A stretch of DNA of 64,000 bases, from NCBI RefSeq assembly GCF_003688595.1, contig NZ_RCWT01000016.1, forward strand, positions 1-64,000, given 5' to 3'. Shown piece by piece: positions 45,747-54,423 of the stretch. The position numbers were made by a program, and so were the translations under genes. The notes beneath the pieces were generated by a model that made no database searches, had not been told where the DNA came from, and worked only from the letters and a program-made list of their open reading frames with translations. Position 1 is the stretch's first letter. Each line of letters starts with the position of its first letter. This DNA comes from Sphingomonas sp. PP-F2F-G114-C0414. GTDB taxonomy: Bacteria > Pseudomonadota > Alphaproteobacteria > Sphingomonadales > Sphingomonadaceae.

Positions 45747-46629
45747 TCTGCGCGAGCGCCCGGTGGGCGCGGTCCTCCTGATCGTGGGGGTCGAATGTCG
45801 CGATCGCGGGCAAGGTGGCGATGGGTATCGCTGCGGCGATCTTCAGCAGGTCGTGGCGGCGGACCGCTTGGTTCGGGAGCGCGGCGAGCCACCTCGGCCG
45901 GAAGAGATGCGCTGCGAGCGCGGCGAGCTTCGCGCGTGCGTCGAGCGCCAAAGGCCGGTCAGTCAGCGTCAGCAGGCCGGCAAGCGGTAGCGCGACATCG
46001 GCTGCGCGCGCGCGCGGACGCACCAGCCATTTGCCGCGCGGGTCGTCGGGCACGGGTACGCGAAGATCGGCGTCGATCCGCGCGGCTGTATCGCGGTGCT
46101 GGCGCATCGTCGGGCGACCGCGCATCGCCTCGATCCGGCCGTCGGCGACACCGATCACCGCCAGATCGTCGGCGACGAGGCGCGCGCCGAGCCTGAGCAG
46201 CGCTGCGGTGAGACTCGATTTACCCGCCCCCGATCGGCCCGCGATCAGTACCGCGCAACCGTCGACTTCGACCATACAGGCATGGAACGGGATCGTGCCG
46301 CGCCATGCCAGCGTCACCGCGCTGATCGTGCTGTAGAAGGTGAACGGCAGCGAGCCGCGCCAGCCGGGGCCGGGCAGATAGTCGATCCGGGCGCCATCGA
46401 TCATGTCGAAAACGACCGCGTCTCCCCAGCCTAGCCGGATGCCGTCGGGATAGAGTTGTCCCCGGTTGAGCGCGTGTCCCGGCCCGCGGTCGGCAAGCGC
46501 GGCGACGCGCGTCACGCGTACGCAGGGTCGCGGCGTATCGAGTGTCGGGGGCCATTGGTCGAAGCCGTCGAGCGCGATGTCCGAATGCCATGTCAGGCCG
46601 AACGCCGATGCGCGGTACTCATCGCTCAC
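45703..46629 (-). CDS. HPr-kinase-like protein (first lasso-type kinase candidate)
   Basis: 308 residues from GTG 46629, overlapping the upstream stop (GTGA). The N-terminal part (about 1-110) has no name. The HPrK C-terminal-type P-loop is VLIAGRSGAGKSSLTAALLR near residue 135, with a following Asp pair in RLVADDLAVIG. In Gram-positive and some sphingomonad lasso clusters such proteins phosphorylate the C-terminal Ser of the precursor. The precursor here ends in Ser. It has a paralogue at 52708. A role in this pathway is inferred from family and context. Confidence 0.82.
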   Translation of the reverse strand: MSDEYRASAFGLTWHSDIALDGFDQWPPTLDTPRPCVRVTRVAALADRGPGHALNRGQLYPDGIRLGWGDAVVFDMIDGARIDYLPGPGWRGSLPFTFYSTISAVTLAWRGTIPFHACMVEVDGCAVLIAGRSGAGKSSLTAALLRLGARLVADDLAVIGVADGRIEAMRGRPTMRQHRDTAARIDADLRVPVPDDPRGKWLVRPRARAADVALPLAGLLTLTDRPLALDARAKLAALAAHLFRPRWLAALPNQAVRRHDLLKIAAAIPIATLPAIATFDPHDQEDRAHRALAQIRTMIAARPARTSQ

Positions 46630-47837
46630 AGCGGCCTGAGATCGAACGCGACGCAGATCCGCTTCTCGATCAGGCCGTGCGGGAAGGTGCGGTGATAGCT
46701 GTGCGATGGAAAGGCGAGCATCAGGCCGTCGTGCGGCCGCACCGTCCGCGTGCCGAACGCGGACGCGGTGTCGTCCCCGACCAGGTCTTCGGGGATTCCG
46801 AACGCTAGGCATCCGCCTGGGTCTTCGCCGTGCGTGATCGAGTCCGGAACCCGGACGTAATAGACCCCGCTCAGCCAGCCGAATTGGTGAACGTGCCAAG
46901 TTTCAAAACCGTCGCTCTCGGTGATGACGCACCAGCTGCGCAGCATCGCCGCGGTCGGTCGTGCGCGGGCCCAGGGGTGGTCGAGATCGGCCAGGCCTTC
47001 CAGATGCGCCGCGATCGCGTCGGCGATATGCGCGAGCAGCAGGCGGACCAGAGGCGCTTCGCGCGTTGCCGGGGAATCGATCCGCCAAGTCCGTGCCGAT
47101 GCGGTACCATAGCGTTCGTAGCGGAGCCCCGGATGCGCAAGCAGTTCCTCGGCCAGCGCCGCGTTGAACGCGTGGATGTCGTCCCAGCCGAGCGGCGGTG
47201 CGAGCGTCGCCATCGCGATGAGTTCGCCCTGCCCGGTCGGCCCCTGCCCGGTCGCTGCGCGTGCCGCCTGAATCGCGCCAGCCTGCGCCAAGGCAAGGGA
47301 TTGAGCGGCGAACAATCGGGCATGCGCGGCGCCGCGCGCGGTCAGGCGCTCGACCATCGCCAGCACCGCAGCGGGATCGTTCGCGGCGAGATCGAGTGCA
47401 GCGAGCCGCTTGCAGGCGTCCTTCTCGTGCGGGTCGTAGCGCAGCGCGCGATCAAGCGTCGTCCGCGCCGCCTCGACTGCGCCGAGCCGAATTTCCGCCT
47501 TGCCGCGTACCGCGAGCGCGGCCGCGCGCTGCGCGTCGCTGGTCGCCGACGCTAGCGCGCGGTTCGCAACGCGCCGCGCATGGTCGTCATCCTCCGGCGT
47601 CTCGCGGGCAAGGCATGCTTGGGCCAAGAGCATTTCTTCGAGAAAATTCAGGTCGTCGTGTGGCGACAGCAAGGTAACAAGGTCGTCAAACGAATCGCAA
47701 ACCAGCAACAGCGTCGCCAATCGACTGCGGACCACGAGCCCCTGATGACGGGCATAGGCTGCGCGGACGATCGCCAACTCTTGGGGAAGCGTCAATTGCT
47801 TGGCGACTTCAAGGTCGATCTTAGTGCGCTGCAACAT
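46626..47837 (-). CDS. TPR-containing putative 2OG-Fe(II) oxygenase (copy 1)
   Basis: 403 residues from ATG 47837, with GAGAG upstream. The N-terminal half is TPR-like helical repeat (AALAVRGKAEIRLGAVEAAR, LDRALRYDPHEKDACKR). The C-terminal half is the PF13759-type oxygenase: SWCVITESDGFETWHVHQFG, LSGVYYVRVP, then FPSHSYHRTFPHGLIEKRIC with His and Arg ligands. It is clearly paralogous to the gene at 51187. It is translationally coupled to the first kinase gene. The TPR part may bind the peptide or another enzyme. Divergent from the precursor gene, sharing its upstream region. Confidence 0.85.
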   Translation of the reverse strand: MLQRTKIDLEVAKQLTLPQELAIVRAAYARHQGLVVRSRLATLLLVCDSFDDLVTLLSPHDDLNFLEEMLLAQACLARETPEDDDHARRVANRALASATSDAQRAAALAVRGKAEIRLGAVEAARTTLDRALRYDPHEKDACKRLAALDLAANDPAAVLAMVERLTARGAAHARLFAAQSLALAQAGAIQAARAATGQGPTGQGELIAMATLAPPLGWDDIHAFNAALAEELLAHPGLRYERYGTASARTWRIDSPATREAPLVRLLLAHIADAIAAHLEGLADLDHPWARARPTAAMLRSWCVITESDGFETWHVHQFGWLSGVYYVRVPDSITHGEDPGGCLAFGIPEDLVGDDTASAFGTRTVRPHDGLMLAFPSHSYHRTFPHGLIEKRICVAFDLRPL

Positions 47838-48139
47838 GAACGCTCTCACGGTTCGGCGAATTCACCAAGCATGACCCCTTGCGACGATTCAGCATAAAAA
47901 ACTGGTGCCGTCTCTACAGTATGGGTCATTTATCGGTGCAGTTATATATGGAAAAATATGTTTTTAAAAGGCTATGCCTGCTAACGAAAAAACCAATTTG
48001 AGTATATTCGTTGGTTCGGCGACGTACGCAGATGAAAATCGATAGATAATGGAATCTCTTGTCTATGATAGAAAAACAGGCTTAGATCGCACCTATAGGG
48101 CATTGCGTAGACTTGAACGCAGTATACGAGGATAGTATA
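47838..48139. promoter_or_regulatory. A/T-rich divergent control region of the lasso precursor gene
   Basis: About 300 bases between the oxygenase gene (minus) and the precursor (plus). The middle part is strongly A/T-rich (GGAAAAATATGTTTTTAAAAG; CGAAAAAACCAATTTGAG), unlike the coding DNA around it. The last bases GAGGATAGTATA before ATG 48140 are a good ribosome-binding site. Both promoters must lie here; I cannot pick exact hexamers with confidence. Confidence 0.5.
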
Positions 48140-48286
48140 ATGACAGATCAGATCATTCCTTCAGGCCAGCGCAAGACCTGGATCGCACCTGAAATTCGCG
48201 AACTCGATGTCCGTGAAACCGCGCTGTCACCTGGTTTGGGTAACGATGTCGGGGGCAACCCCTCCCCGGATTGCCAGAGGTCCTGA
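48140..48286 (+). CDS. Lasso peptide precursor (A gene)
   Basis: 48 residues, with GAGG nine bases before ATG. The leader has KTWIAPEIRELDVRET, a Trp version of the YxxP recognition motif (W14-x-x-P17) used by lasso PqqD-like B1 proteins. Thr27 sits at -2 of the predicted cleavage, as usual. The predicted core is residues 29-48: L29 becomes position 1 and D36 position 8 (LSPGLGND), so an 8-residue Leu-Asp macrolactam is expected. This LxxxxGND pattern is close to the citrulassin type. The tail has Asp44, Cys45 and ends QRS; the terminal Ser is a likely phosphorylation site. The gene is too short for standard ORF lists, and no second precursor was found. Confidence 0.85.
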   Translation: MTDQIIPSGQRKTWIAPEIRELDVRETALSPGLGNDVGGNPSPDCQRS

Positions 48287-48431
48287 TCGCTCTTAGCGTA
48301 CGCTGGAGCGCTTGATCGCGTGGCTACGTCGTTGCGTCGGAGTTCTGCGTCGTCGGTACGAGCCGACGGTACGGGGTATCGTTCGGGTCGTCGTTGAAGC
48401 GCGTCGCTACGGCCGTCGCGACAGGATATTG

Positions 48432-49379
48432 TTACAGTGCGATAATATCCGTCGGCGATCCATCGAGGATCATCGTCATGCGCAGTTCGAGCGCGCGATC
48501 GAGTATCACGACCCCGCCATGCAGCTTGCTGCGCAGATGGCGGGGGCCGAAACTGGACATGCCGACGATGATTGCATTGCGCGTGATTGCCAGTCCTCGC
48601 GTCATGAGCGTGTCGGTGACATGCGCACGCGTGCCATCCGCGGCCATGATGTCGCCGGCCATCGAGTCGCAGTGCCATAGCATCCCGCGTTCGTCCGCGA
48701 CGATGTCGTGACAGCTATACCCGGGCAGCGGCTGACGCTCGATCACCCGCCAGTCGCGATCGAGCCAAGCGAGCTCACTGGTCTTTGCGGGGATCGCCTT
48801 GCCGTTGTGAAGCATGATTGCGGTGCGGTCGCCGACCGCTGCTATCGCGTTGATATGCAGATACGCACCGCTGGTGTCGTATGGCGGCGCGGCCGCGAAC
48901 GGGCGCTGGACGTCGACCGCGTTGCCGTCGAGTGTGAACCGAAGGATCGCCTGGTTCGCGGTGTCGAGCACGCACAACAGCCCGTCGATGACTGCGATCT
49001 GGTGGCAGTTGGTGTGCAACCCGATGACGATCACCTCGGGCGTGGCCAGCCGGTCTCCGGCAAGATCGAAACGGACGATTCGCCCCATCGGTATGGTGCG
49101 GTCGCGGTGTCCGCAATTCTCAAATACGTAGAGCACGTCGTGGTGCCGGCAAAGGCCAAAGAACCAGCCATAGACTATGGTTTTTACGCTGGCGGTTTCC
49201 ACGCCGGTCCCCGGCCCGCCATCGGCGGAGATCGCGAAGAGCCCGCGATGCGACGCGACCAGCCAGGTCTGTTCGGTCAGATCGGGATCGGCGATGCGTA
49301 CTTCGCCGCGCGCGTAGGCGTTGCGCGCCATCGCTTCGCGCAGCGCACTCTTGGCGGCAAGACGATCGATGTCGGGCAT
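48432..49379 (-). CDS. Six-bladed beta-propeller-like protein
   Basis: 315 residues from ATG 49379. Repeated blade-like strands with turns: TWLVASHRGLFAISADGG, VLYVFENCGHRDRTIPMGRI, LLCVLDTANQAILRFTLDG and DIVADERGMLWHCDSMAGD. No signal peptide, so it is probably cytoplasmic. Paired Cys/His residues (NCGHRD, TNCHQIA, SCHDIVA) are spread across blades and could bind metal. Such propellers occur in some sphingomonad RiPP loci but have no assigned role. It is divergent from the cyclase gene, 50 bases away. Confidence 0.7.
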   Translation of the reverse strand: MPDIDRLAAKSALREAMARNAYARGEVRIADPDLTEQTWLVASHRGLFAISADGGPGTGVETASVKTIVYGWFFGLCRHHDVLYVFENCGHRDRTIPMGRIVRFDLAGDRLATPEVIVIGLHTNCHQIAVIDGLLCVLDTANQAILRFTLDGNAVDVQRPFAAAPPYDTSGAYLHINAIAAVGDRTAIMLHNGKAIPAKTSELAWLDRDWRVIERQPLPGYSCHDIVADERGMLWHCDSMAGDIMAADGTRAHVTDTLMTRGLAITRNAIIVGMSSFGPRHLRSKLHGGVVILDRALELRMTMILDGSPTDIIAL

Positions 49380-49429
49380 CCGCCATTGTTTATCCGACGC
49401 CGCACGCGCGTCAATCATGGGTCGGTACA

Positions 49430-51190
49430 ATGCTGAGCAGCGGAATCTACGGTCTGTTCCGTCTCGATGGCGGACCGGTCGATCCGCGCGATGTCGCCGC
49501 GCTTGGACTGGATAGCGGCAACGTGTCGGGTGCGGCGTTCGCGCATGAAGTCGACCCGCAAGATCGCACCGCGTTGCACCGGATCGAGGCGGACGATGCG
49601 TTGACCATCCTTGTCGGCCATATCGAGGAACCGCAAGCGTTAGCGGTGCGGCTGAACGTTCCGCCGACGCTGCCTGCTGCGTTGCTCGCGCGCGCCGCGC
49701 TGGACCGGTTCGGAAGCGAAACCCCGGCCGAGATGATCGGTGAGTGGTCGCTTCTCCACTGGGATCGTCGGGACCGCCGGCTGGTGTTGACGATGTCGGC
49801 CGCGCGGCGCGATCGGCTGTTCTTCGCAGTCGACGGTCCGCGCGTCGCGGTCGCCCCGAACCTGTTCGCGTTGTCACGGATTGCGTGGATCGGCAACCGG
49901 CTCGACGAAATGGGGTTGCTGGCGTCGATCGGGCGTGCTGACCTACGTGCGGCGCTGCGCGAGGAGATGGGTGATCGGACGATGCTGGCCAAGGTCCGGC
50001 AGCTCGAACCCGCGACGAGGCTAACGATCATGGCGGACGGCATCTACCGTGATGTCGCGGCGATCCTAGTCCCGCAGCCTCGGTGGACAGGGTCGTTCGA
50101 CGATGCGGTCGTCGCGTCCGAAGAAACGATGCAGACGATTTTGCGGGCGCGGATCGCCCGGACGGCGGTGCCGGGCGTGCTGCTCAGCGGCGGGCTCGAT
50201 TCATCGACAATCGCGTGGCTGGCGGCGCGCGAGCGGGCGGCGGAGCAGCGGATGGTCCTGCTGACCTCGGTCGCACCGCCCGGCAGCGGGCTCGCCGACG
50301 AAGCCGCGTTCGCCGATGCGGTCGCCGATCGCATCGGGCTGACGGCCGAGCATGTCTCGCCGCCCGAGGACGCAGATATCTACCGCCCGTCCGATCTGAT
50401 CCTGGGCGGCGCCAGTCGACCGCCGATGCCGGTGCGGCACTGCCTGACCGAGACGTTCCAGGCGCGCGGCAAGGCGCTGGGCGCGACCGCGCTGTTCGAC
50501 GGGTCGTTCGGCGAGGCGACGCTGACGGTCAAGTTTCCGCTGACAACGATGCGGCAGCAGATGCGCGGGACGGCGGGACGGTTGCGGCGCTATCTGGCGG
50601 GGGCGGCCGGAGAGCCGGTGCGGCACAGCCCCTTTCATGTCCGGTTGTCGCCGGCGCGTCTCGCCGCGCTGCCCGAGGCGATGCGCTCGCCGCCTTCGGC
50701 CCCGCTCGAGGACGAAATCCGGCGTCCGCGCGACCTGTGGGGGTATCTGCCCGGCGCAGACAAGGCGCTGCTGCACCCGAACGAATTCTATCCCGGTGCA
50801 CTGCGCATGGAATTCCCCTTCCGCGACGTCCGATTGCTGCGACTGTTCGCGGGCTTTCCGGCAGGCTTTTTCGTCCATGACGGTCTCGATCGTGCGCCCG
50901 TGCGGCACATGCTCGCGGGTCATCTGCCCGACACGATCCGGTTGCGGCGCTCGGGCAAGCCGGCATCGCCCGATCACATGGCGCGGCTCCAGCGCCAGGC
51001 GTCCGCGGCACGCGGGCGGATCGCCGCGTTCCGCAAGGCCGAAGTGCAGGAGTGGATCGACCTCGACTGGCTCGACCAGGCGCTTGCAAAGGTCGCCGAG
51101 CGGGGGCCGACAAACTTCGCCGAATCCTACGAGGTGCAACTGACCGCGATCACCGCGGAATTCCTGACCTGGTGGCGCGCGCGCTCCTAA
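49430..51190 (+). CDS. Lasso peptide macrolactam synthetase (asparagine synthase-like C protein)
   Basis: 586 residues. The C-terminal AsnB-like synthase half holds the ATP PP-loop VLLSGGLDSSTIAWLAA near residue 250, then LADEAAFADAVADRIG and LFDGSFGEATLTVKFPL. Residue 2 is Leu, so the glutaminase nucleophile Cys is absent, as in lasso cyclases, which use the peptide amine instead of ammonia. It activates Asp8 as AMP ester and joins it to the amine of Leu1. It is transcribed in the same direction as the precursor, with the propeller gene between on the other strand. Length is normal for C proteins. Confidence 0.92.
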   Translation: MLSSGIYGLFRLDGGPVDPRDVAALGLDSGNVSGAAFAHEVDPQDRTALHRIEADDALTILVGHIEEPQALAVRLNVPPTLPAALLARAALDRFGSETPAEMIGEWSLLHWDRRDRRLVLTMSAARRDRLFFAVDGPRVAVAPNLFALSRIAWIGNRLDEMGLLASIGRADLRAALREEMGDRTMLAKVRQLEPATRLTIMADGIYRDVAAILVPQPRWTGSFDDAVVASEETMQTILRARIARTAVPGVLLSGGLDSSTIAWLAARERAAEQRMVLLTSVAPPGSGLADEAAFADAVADRIGLTAEHVSPPEDADIYRPSDLILGGASRPPMPVRHCLTETFQARGKALGATALFDGSFGEATLTVKFPLTTMRQQMRGTAGRLRRYLAGAAGEPVRHSPFHVRLSPARLAALPEAMRSPPSAPLEDEIRRPRDLWGYLPGADKALLHPNEFYPGALRMEFPFRDVRLLRLFAGFPAGFFVHDGLDRAPVRHMLAGHLPDTIRLRRSGKPASPDHMARLQRQASAARGRIAAFRKAEVQEWIDLDWLDQALAKVAERGPTNFAESYEVQLTAITAEFLTWWRARS

Positions 51191-52395
51191 GCGGGCCAGA
51201 TATCGAACGACACGCAGATCCGGCGCTCCGAGGCGCCGTGCGGGAACGTGCGGTGATAGCTGTGCGACGGGAACAGCATCAGCAAGCCCGGCTGCGGGCG
51301 GACCAGATCCTCGCCGAACTGCGCTGCCCGATCGGCGCCGATCAAGCCATCGGGCAGGCCGAACGCGATGCACCCGCCGGCATCGCTGCCGGTGACGACC
51401 GTATCGGGGACCTGCGCGTAATAGACCCCGCTCATCCAGCCGAACGGATGCGCGTGCCATTGCTCGAAGCCTTCGCCTTCGGTGATGACGCACCAGCTTC
51501 GCAGTTCGCCGCGGTCGGGACGTGCCGCAAGCCAGGGATGCGCGATGTCCGACAACGCGGCGACATGGCGTTCCGCGGTCTCCGCGATCCGTGCCAGCAG
51601 CGCACGCGCGACCGGCGCGGCACCGGTCGCCAGCGCATCGATCCGCCACGTGCTGCGCGATGCGGTACCGTGGCGGTCGTAGCGCAGCCCGGAGTGCGTC
51701 TTCAGCTCCTCGACGAGTGCGGTATTGAAGGCCGCGATATCCGCCCAGCCGGGCGGAGGCGTCAGGATTTGCCGATGGCGGAACCGCGCCGGATCGGTGA
51801 TCGCGCGCGCCTCCGCGATCCGGTCGAGCCGCGCGAAGGCGAGCATCCGTGCCATGAACAGCCGGGCATGGCCGCTGCCCTGCGCTGCCAGCTGGTCGGT
51901 CATCGCGATCACCGCCTCGGCGTCGCCAGTCCGCAGCAATTCGGTGGCGAGGCGTCGGCAGGCCGGCATGTTGCCGGGATCGTGCCGCAGTGCCTCGGTC
52001 AACCGCGTGTGCGCGTCGTCGTGACGATCGAGCCGCAGCAACGCCTTGCCCTGATCGGCCAGCGCCGCGCTGCGCTGCGCATCGGTCGTGGCGAGCGTCT
52101 CCGCGCGCAGTGCGGCGTGGTGCGCGCGGACCGTATCGCCGGGCTGGTCTCGCCCGAACCAGGCCGCCGCAAGCGCCATGCACGCACCGTAATCGAGCGT
52201 ATCGTGTGCAGGCGTGCCGACATCCGACGCGGTCAGCAAGGCGATCGTCTCGTCGAACGCGTCGAGCTGGTTGAGCAGCCGCGCCAGCCGCAGGCGCAAC
52301 GCCGCGGATCCGGGATTGCCGGCGACCGCATGGGCCACGATGGCGCATTCCTGGCGCGCGCTCAGCGCCTTGGCGGGTTCGGGACGTATCAGCAT
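51187..52395 (-). CDS. TPR-containing putative 2OG-Fe(II) oxygenase (copy 2)
   Basis: 402 residues, paralogous to the protein at 46626. N-terminal TPR-like repeats (LADQGKALLRLDRHDDAHTR, LTEALRHDPGNMPACRRLA) lead to the oxygenase domain with SWCVITEGEGFEQWHAHPFG, MSGVYYAQVPD and LLMLFPSHSYHRTFPHGASE. The His-x-His segment and the second His-Arg segment are intact. It lies 46 bases behind the PqqD gene in the kinase-PqqD-oxygenase unit. Its 3' end overlaps the convergent cyclase gene by 4 bases. Substrate probably the lasso peptide or its leader complex, by context only. Confidence 0.85.
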   Translation of the reverse strand: MLIRPEPAKALSARQECAIVAHAVAGNPGSAALRLRLARLLNQLDAFDETIALLTASDVGTPAHDTLDYGACMALAAAWFGRDQPGDTVRAHHAALRAETLATTDAQRSAALADQGKALLRLDRHDDAHTRLTEALRHDPGNMPACRRLATELLRTGDAEAVIAMTDQLAAQGSGHARLFMARMLAFARLDRIAEARAITDPARFRHRQILTPPPGWADIAAFNTALVEELKTHSGLRYDRHGTASRSTWRIDALATGAAPVARALLARIAETAERHVAALSDIAHPWLAARPDRGELRSWCVITEGEGFEQWHAHPFGWMSGVYYAQVPDTVVTGSDAGGCIAFGLPDGLIGADRAAQFGEDLVRPQPGLLMLFPSHSYHRTFPHGASERRICVSFDIWPA

Positions 52396-52441
52396 TGGGC
52401 CCCTCCCCTGTTTGCGGACGGCAACGACCAGTTCGGTGCGA

Positions 52442-52711
52442 TCAGACCGGTGCGGCGAGCTTCATGGCGTGCATCTTCGTGAGAAGCGTCGTCACCGCGG
52501 TCGTACAGTCCGCAGCGGGAACGTCGAACTGGTCGAGCAACGACGCCTCGACCGCGCTCTGCGTGTGCGGCGTCTCTAGCATGTCCCAGACCGCGTTGGC
52601 GGTCGCGTTCAGCGTCAGATAGGTGCCCGTCTCCAGGTTGATCATGACGAAGCTGTCCTCGACTTCGGTGCCCACCCATTCGTCAGTCCGCTGCCACAGT
52701 GTCTCGGTCAT
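52442..52711 (-). CDS. PqqD-like RiPP recognition element (lasso B1)
   Basis: 89 residues from ATG 52711, overlapping the upstream kinase stop (ATGA). PqqD fold: VEDSFVMINLETGTYLTLNA then TANAVWDMLETPHTQSAVEA and the C-terminal helix CTTAVTTLLTKMHAMKL. In lasso systems with split B proteins this domain binds the precursor leader, usually through the YxxP region, and delivers it to B2 and the cyclase. B1 is far from B2 (57162) and on the opposite strand, an unusual layout. Confidence 0.9.
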   Translation of the reverse strand: MTETLWQRTDEWVGTEVEDSFVMINLETGTYLTLNATANAVWDMLETPHTQSAVEASLLDQFDVPAADCTTAVTTLLTKMHAMKLAAPV

Positions 52712-53661
52712 CGCTGTCCCTTTTCTCGCAAGCCGTTGTTATGCATGCCGGCATTGGGCATGACCATCCGTCGAATATCGTCGTCGAGCAGCGCGTCCGC
52801 ATCGTGCCTGGGCCATTTCCAGATGGGAATGGTCCGCGCACACTGCGCCACATCGTGGAGCGCGCGCGGCTCGAGACCGCAGCGGCGCGGGACGCTGGCG
52901 CGGTGCCGGTTCGCCAGCAGCGCTTCGATCGCCGCGACACCGTGCAGGCGCGTGCGACCGGTCTGTGGACCGTCTTCGAGGACGACGATCGCCGCCAGCC
53001 GGGCCGAGCGACGCGCACGGTGCTCCGCGACGGGGTGAAATGCGCGCTCGGTCGTGTCTTGGGTCGCCGGGTTCGGCCCGAATTGCAGCCCCAGATGATA
53101 GCCACCGGCAAGTCCAGCGCATCGCACCTGGCCACGCTCATGGCGTACCGCGATGCTGTCGTCGGCGACCAGCGCGGCACCGCGCGCGAGGAACGCCGCG
53201 GCGAGCCGCGACTTGCCGCTGCCTGAAGCGCCTGCGATCGCCAGCGCGGCATCGTCGTCCCGGTCGTGCGGGACGATCGCCGCGGCATGCAGCATGACGT
53301 CGCCGCGCAGCCACAAGGTCGCGGGCAGCGCGGTCGCGACCAGCAGCGCTTCTACCGCCGCGTCGGGCGCCCCCACGAACGGGGTTACGGCGATCAGCGT
53401 CGGCGTGCAGCGATATTCGGCGACCGCCGGCGCGGCGAAGCACAGGTCCCCCCCGGTTTGCGACCAGATCGGCCGGGGGCTGGCGGAGACCGCGATCGCC
53501 GGCTGCCAGCCGATCGCGATGGGGTCTCCCCTGTCACGCGATGCCAACACCGCCGGTGAGGCGGCAAGCGTGCCTTGGATGCGCCGGTCGGTATCGAGTA
53601 TTCGGTCGAACCCGATGCAGCGCTGGCGATCGATGCCGGCGTGAAGACCGCCGTCGGTCAT
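52708..53661 (-). CDS. HPr-kinase-like protein (second lasso-type kinase candidate)
   Basis: 317 residues from ATG 53661, with AAGGGAA upstream; the frame runs on to 54405 without coding character. P-loop AIAGASGSGKSRLAAAFLA near residue 145, then ALVADDSIAVRHERG with the catalytic Asp pair. The N-terminal region (TLIAVTPFVGAPDAAVEAL, LWLRGDVMLHAAAIVPHDRD) aligns in layout with the first kinase. It is first in a kinase-PqqD-oxygenase operon, like the paeninodin kinase next to lasso genes. Two kinases with one precursor suggest either serial phosphorylation or different targets. Confidence 0.83.
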   Translation of the reverse strand: MTDGGLHAGIDRQRCIGFDRILDTDRRIQGTLAASPAVLASRDRGDPIAIGWQPAIAVSASPRPIWSQTGGDLCFAAPAVAEYRCTPTLIAVTPFVGAPDAAVEALLVATALPATLWLRGDVMLHAAAIVPHDRDDDAALAIAGASGSGKSRLAAAFLARGAALVADDSIAVRHERGQVRCAGLAGGYHLGLQFGPNPATQDTTERAFHPVAEHRARRSARLAAIVVLEDGPQTGRTRLHGVAAIEALLANRHRASVPRRCGLEPRALHDVAQCARTIPIWKWPRHDADALLDDDIRRMVMPNAGMHNNGLREKGQR

Positions 53662-53826
53662 GATGATCGTTTCCCTTTCGATACCGGCTCGGGGTGAGAC
53701 GAAGCCGGGCGGGCCGGGTCGGTCTTTCGTAAGCTGCAGTCGGTATGAAGACAATCGGATCGACATTGGTGGCATATCCACCGGCGGGCGGTGTGATCGG
53801 GGCGGGCGCGATGCTAGGCCTGCGGA

Positions 53827-54144
53827 ATGTCCAGCAGCGTACCGCTTTTCCGCCCAATCCATCTCGCCGAATTCGTCCCGCTGGTCGGATCCGCACTGAT
53901 AGCCGATTGCGATCCGCAACCGGTCGCGCTGCACCTCGTGGAGGCGACGCCGCTGGCCAATCACGCCAAGCTCGATCGGTTGCCGTTCATCCTGATCTTC
54001 CGGTCCGCGCCGGAGGCCATGCTGACCTCGGGCACCTACGTCCTGCGCGGCGAAGGGTTCGGCCCCGACCGGATCGATATCGGGCAGATCCCGCGTCCGC
54101 TTTCCGGCGAACCGGGCCATTATTACCAGGCGGTGTTCAACTGA
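53827..54144 (+). CDS. DUF6916-type small protein
   Basis: 105 residues. The sequence PIHLAEFVPLVGSALIADCD, then ALHLVEATPLANHAK, FILIFRSAPEAMLTSGTYVL and a final HYYQAVFN is a small all-beta domain I recognise as DUF6916. It is often found next to microcystin-dependent/tail-collar proteins. Here a collar protein lies just downstream, on the other strand. It is a probable structural partner; no enzymatic motif is visible. Divergent from the second kinase gene. Confidence 0.65.
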   Translation: MSSSVPLFRPIHLAEFVPLVGSALIADCDPQPVALHLVEATPLANHAKLDRLPFILIFRSAPEAMLTSGTYVLRGEGFGPDRIDIGQIPRPLSGEPGHYYQAVFN

Positions 54145-54423
54145 GCGACGGGGATTTTCGCGGCTGGGGAAGAGGCTCCGCCCGGTAGCGGTCGAGGTTC
54201 GAGGACCGTCCGTCTGGACCCGGAAAATCTCGGGATGACCGTGGTTTTCGGCACAGATAGTCGCGGCAGGGAGCCGGCCGTTCTGCGGTCCGGCCCTCAG
54301 ATTACCGACCCTTAGATCACCAATAGGCGGGTAGCTGCCGGACAGCGTTCCGGCACGCTGGGGAACGCCCCGGTTGTTTTCGAAACGCCCGTTCTTCAAC
54401 ACCAAGCCCCGCGTATCCCGGCG
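54145..54423. other. Non-coding spacer
   Basis: About 280 bases between the stops of the convergent DUF6916 and collar genes. No gene, terminator hairpin with a T-run or repeat is evident to me. Confidence 0.4.
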
